From Argyresthia goedartella (Eukaryota; Arthropoda; Insecta; Lepidoptera; Argyresthiidae): 64,000 bases of DNA. Shown piece by piece: positions 57,936 through 60,900 of this stretch (position 1 is its first letter; every line of letters begins with the position of its first letter). The translations under genes were made by a program, and so were the position numbers. The notes beneath the pieces were generated by a model, which worked only from the letters and a program-made list of their open reading frames with translations, was not told the DNA's origin and made no database searches. Location: contig OX463806.1 in assembly GCA_949825045.1 (NCBI GenBank), positions 39,580,208-39,644,207 on the forward strand. Reading direction: 5' to 3'.

Positions 57936-60900
57936 CAAAAGTAATTTATTCATAAATTTATAAATGTAAAGACACATCATTGTGGCAACTTAACTACTCA
58001 AAAACCGAGGGTAGTTGGGACGGATCACGATTTTTAACCCTTTGCCATGGCAATAAAATTTAATCCTATAACGGAAAAGTGGCGTTAGCCGCCGTTGGTA
58101 ACTGAGGGGTTAAATAAACTAAAAAAATATCTTACAGGTTGGAACACCTTCCTAAGACTTAAAAATCATCATCATCATTCCATACGACACTAAATTGTTT
58201 CATATGCGATCTTTGATTAGTCACATTTATTACAAATATAAAATGTTGTCGGTGACAGAAGCTATAATACTTACCCTTTTTTATTTTTTATCGAAGCCAA
58301 TTTACGTAGGATTCGTAATTTCTGTTTTGCATGCTATAATAGATACATAGAGGAATTTTGATATATAATATAATTAATTAAATAATGTGCAAAGACTGGC
58401 TTATCTCTTAAAAGAGATCTCTTTCAGTAAACCGGGGTGCACCATAATTGTTTGTTGCCGAAAGGGTTGTTCAAGAATGCTAGCGACAAAACGCAAAATA
58501 AATAACGACACGCACGTGTTTACAACGTAGTGACACTCTCTTTGATATCAATAATTATACCTAACTACGTGTTTTCGACCTAGTATAGTATTGTATAATG
58601 TGTGGTTCAACGTGGTGATTCTATAATCTTCGGCAGGTGTTGACTCACTGGACGGTGCGCAAGAACCTGCTGCAGCAGTGCCAACAGTTCGCACTGTTCG
58701 AGCGCAGCGCACGCGCAGCGGTGGAATGGATCCGCGAGACGCAGGACCGGTGCGGCGCGGCCGCCGCTGCCGCTGCTGCTGGCGTTGCTAGGTAAATAAA
58801 CTCATAACAATACTACGTGCACTCGAAACCTAATGCAACAACATATTGGCACACCTTTTCTCATATTGGGTGGCAAATATACATATTTTCGGAAAGTTAA
58901 GTCTCATATACTCTAGGGACCAAATGTCGCCCAACATGAAGCAGCTATATAACCAGTGTCCCAAAACATTCCCCGCGTCTTGTTGATATAGTAAAATCTC
59001 ACGGGGCATGTTTCGGGATACTGTGCGACGTTGCAGCGCGTCGTGTAGATCTCCATAGCTGTGGCGTTGTGAAAGACCCCTGTCACGCAAAATGGAGTAC
59101 CTATTGTATAACTGGCTAAAGGTCACAGCCCATTAGAGCCACCCGGGTCTCGACCCGCACCACCTCCTCGTTCGGCGTCTACTAGTTGACCACTCCGTAT
59201 TTTAGAAGGCGTGTCGCTGTTTTTGTTTGTTTTTTCTTAATTGTGCGCGACCATCGCCCTATCGCTTTCCTTATATATGGAAGGTAGCAACGATTTATTA
59301 AATATACAAGCTGCAGGATTTTCTGTTTATGCTCCGATTATTTCCGAAGTACCTCTAGGTACAGTCAGCATCAGATATATGTGAGCAGGTTAGCTACTCA
59401 AAAAGATCTACAAATCTTAAAAATCAGAAATATCGATACACTCTCGAACTTAGCTATAACCAGTACTAATCGTAATTTTGAATGATAAATAAAAAATAAT
59501 TGTACATTCCCAAAAATTTTGTTTAGATCGAGTTGAATCGTAGTACCACTGCAAAAGTAGGTACTCCCTGTACATCTTAACTAGAAAGGAATATAAATAT
59601 CACGTGATCACAAAACTCAATATTCCAAAAGGATCACTCGATGTAGGTTACCACTTTCAGTTGTATAGCCCGCGCCAGGAGTAAAGAACGCTGTCCTTGA
59701 ATGCGCAGTAGTCACTTTTCAGAGGTGTTTGACGCGTGGAAGTGAGGTGCGACGGGGGCGTTAGACAGCGACAGCAAAGTGACAAAATTATGTCAACACC
59801 CTCAGATTTAACTTGGATGTTGACATAATTTTGACACTTTGGCTATATCGATATTTCTGATTTGTTAAGATGTGTAGATCTTTTTCAGTAGCTAACCTGC
59901 TCACATATATCTGATGCTGACTGTACATTAATGTTCTCGCGCTTTAACGGTCTGGCCACGGGGCATTCGTGGCCAACCGTGGCCAGGCCGTAAATCCCGA
60001 AAGGCAGAGTAGAAAGCGAGTTAGCCTTGAATTTTTTATACGGGTGTCAAAATTGCCGATATTCCGATATTAGAGCTCTAACTGGCTTTCTTTCTTTCGG
60101 TCCTGAAACTGTTTACTTTGAATGAAGCACCCTCTCACTGGGGTGTTTTGTTTGTACTTGCAGAGAGAGTCGGGAGCGTGTCCGCTTGTTGGCGCAGCTG
60201 GCTGACGGGCTGGTGGAGAAGGGACATCCGCATGCCGTGCAGATCAAGGAGTGGGTGGCGGCCGTAGATGCCAGGTATAGGCCAGGACAAACAGACTTTC
60301 AAACAGCAGTCAACAGCATCAAACTAACAAACCCATTTCGAATTACAATTTTAAATAAATTACAGGATTACTGAAATTTCCGTATACAGAATGTCCAACA
60401 TTTGTCCTGTACAGCGTAGTTTGCTTAAATCTTAGATGAACGAATATCTTTGGCAAAAAAAATCCTTCGCAGTTAAGTTCGCGGTCCTGTAAAACTTTTG
60501 CATGTCAATAGTTTTCCTGTCTGTCAATAACTCAGTTGTCAGTCAGTAAGCCAACAAATATTGATATTATAGTTTTTTAGTTCTATACAGGTCGATCCAA
60601 ATGGGTCAGTAGGGAGAAGTCAGAAACTGAGAGATAGCGACATCTGTTCATATGAACAATGGCTTCGATTTTAGATTTAATAATAATGGCATTTTTTTTT
60701 AATCTCATACATAACCGGGAATCGAACCTGGTCGAAGTCTCTTTAAACAATGTTAGGTATAAATTCTGCAAGTTTTTCTTTGTTATTGTTGATCGTCATA
60801 AGTCACAAGGAACACATTTTTAATATTGTTTATCTACACACGTATCATAAACCCTCTTTACTGCGTTCAAAAACCGCACGTTACGATCAGCATTATGTTA

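Noticed and set aside
57684..57980. Frames with poly-Lys or poly-Phe
   Set aside because: Caused by the 43-base poly(T)/poly(A) tail.
58792..60163. A hidden exon for the missing spectrin segment
   Set aside because: I scanned all frames for STHTSTG- or ELLKEH-like sequence between AG and GT sites and saw none.
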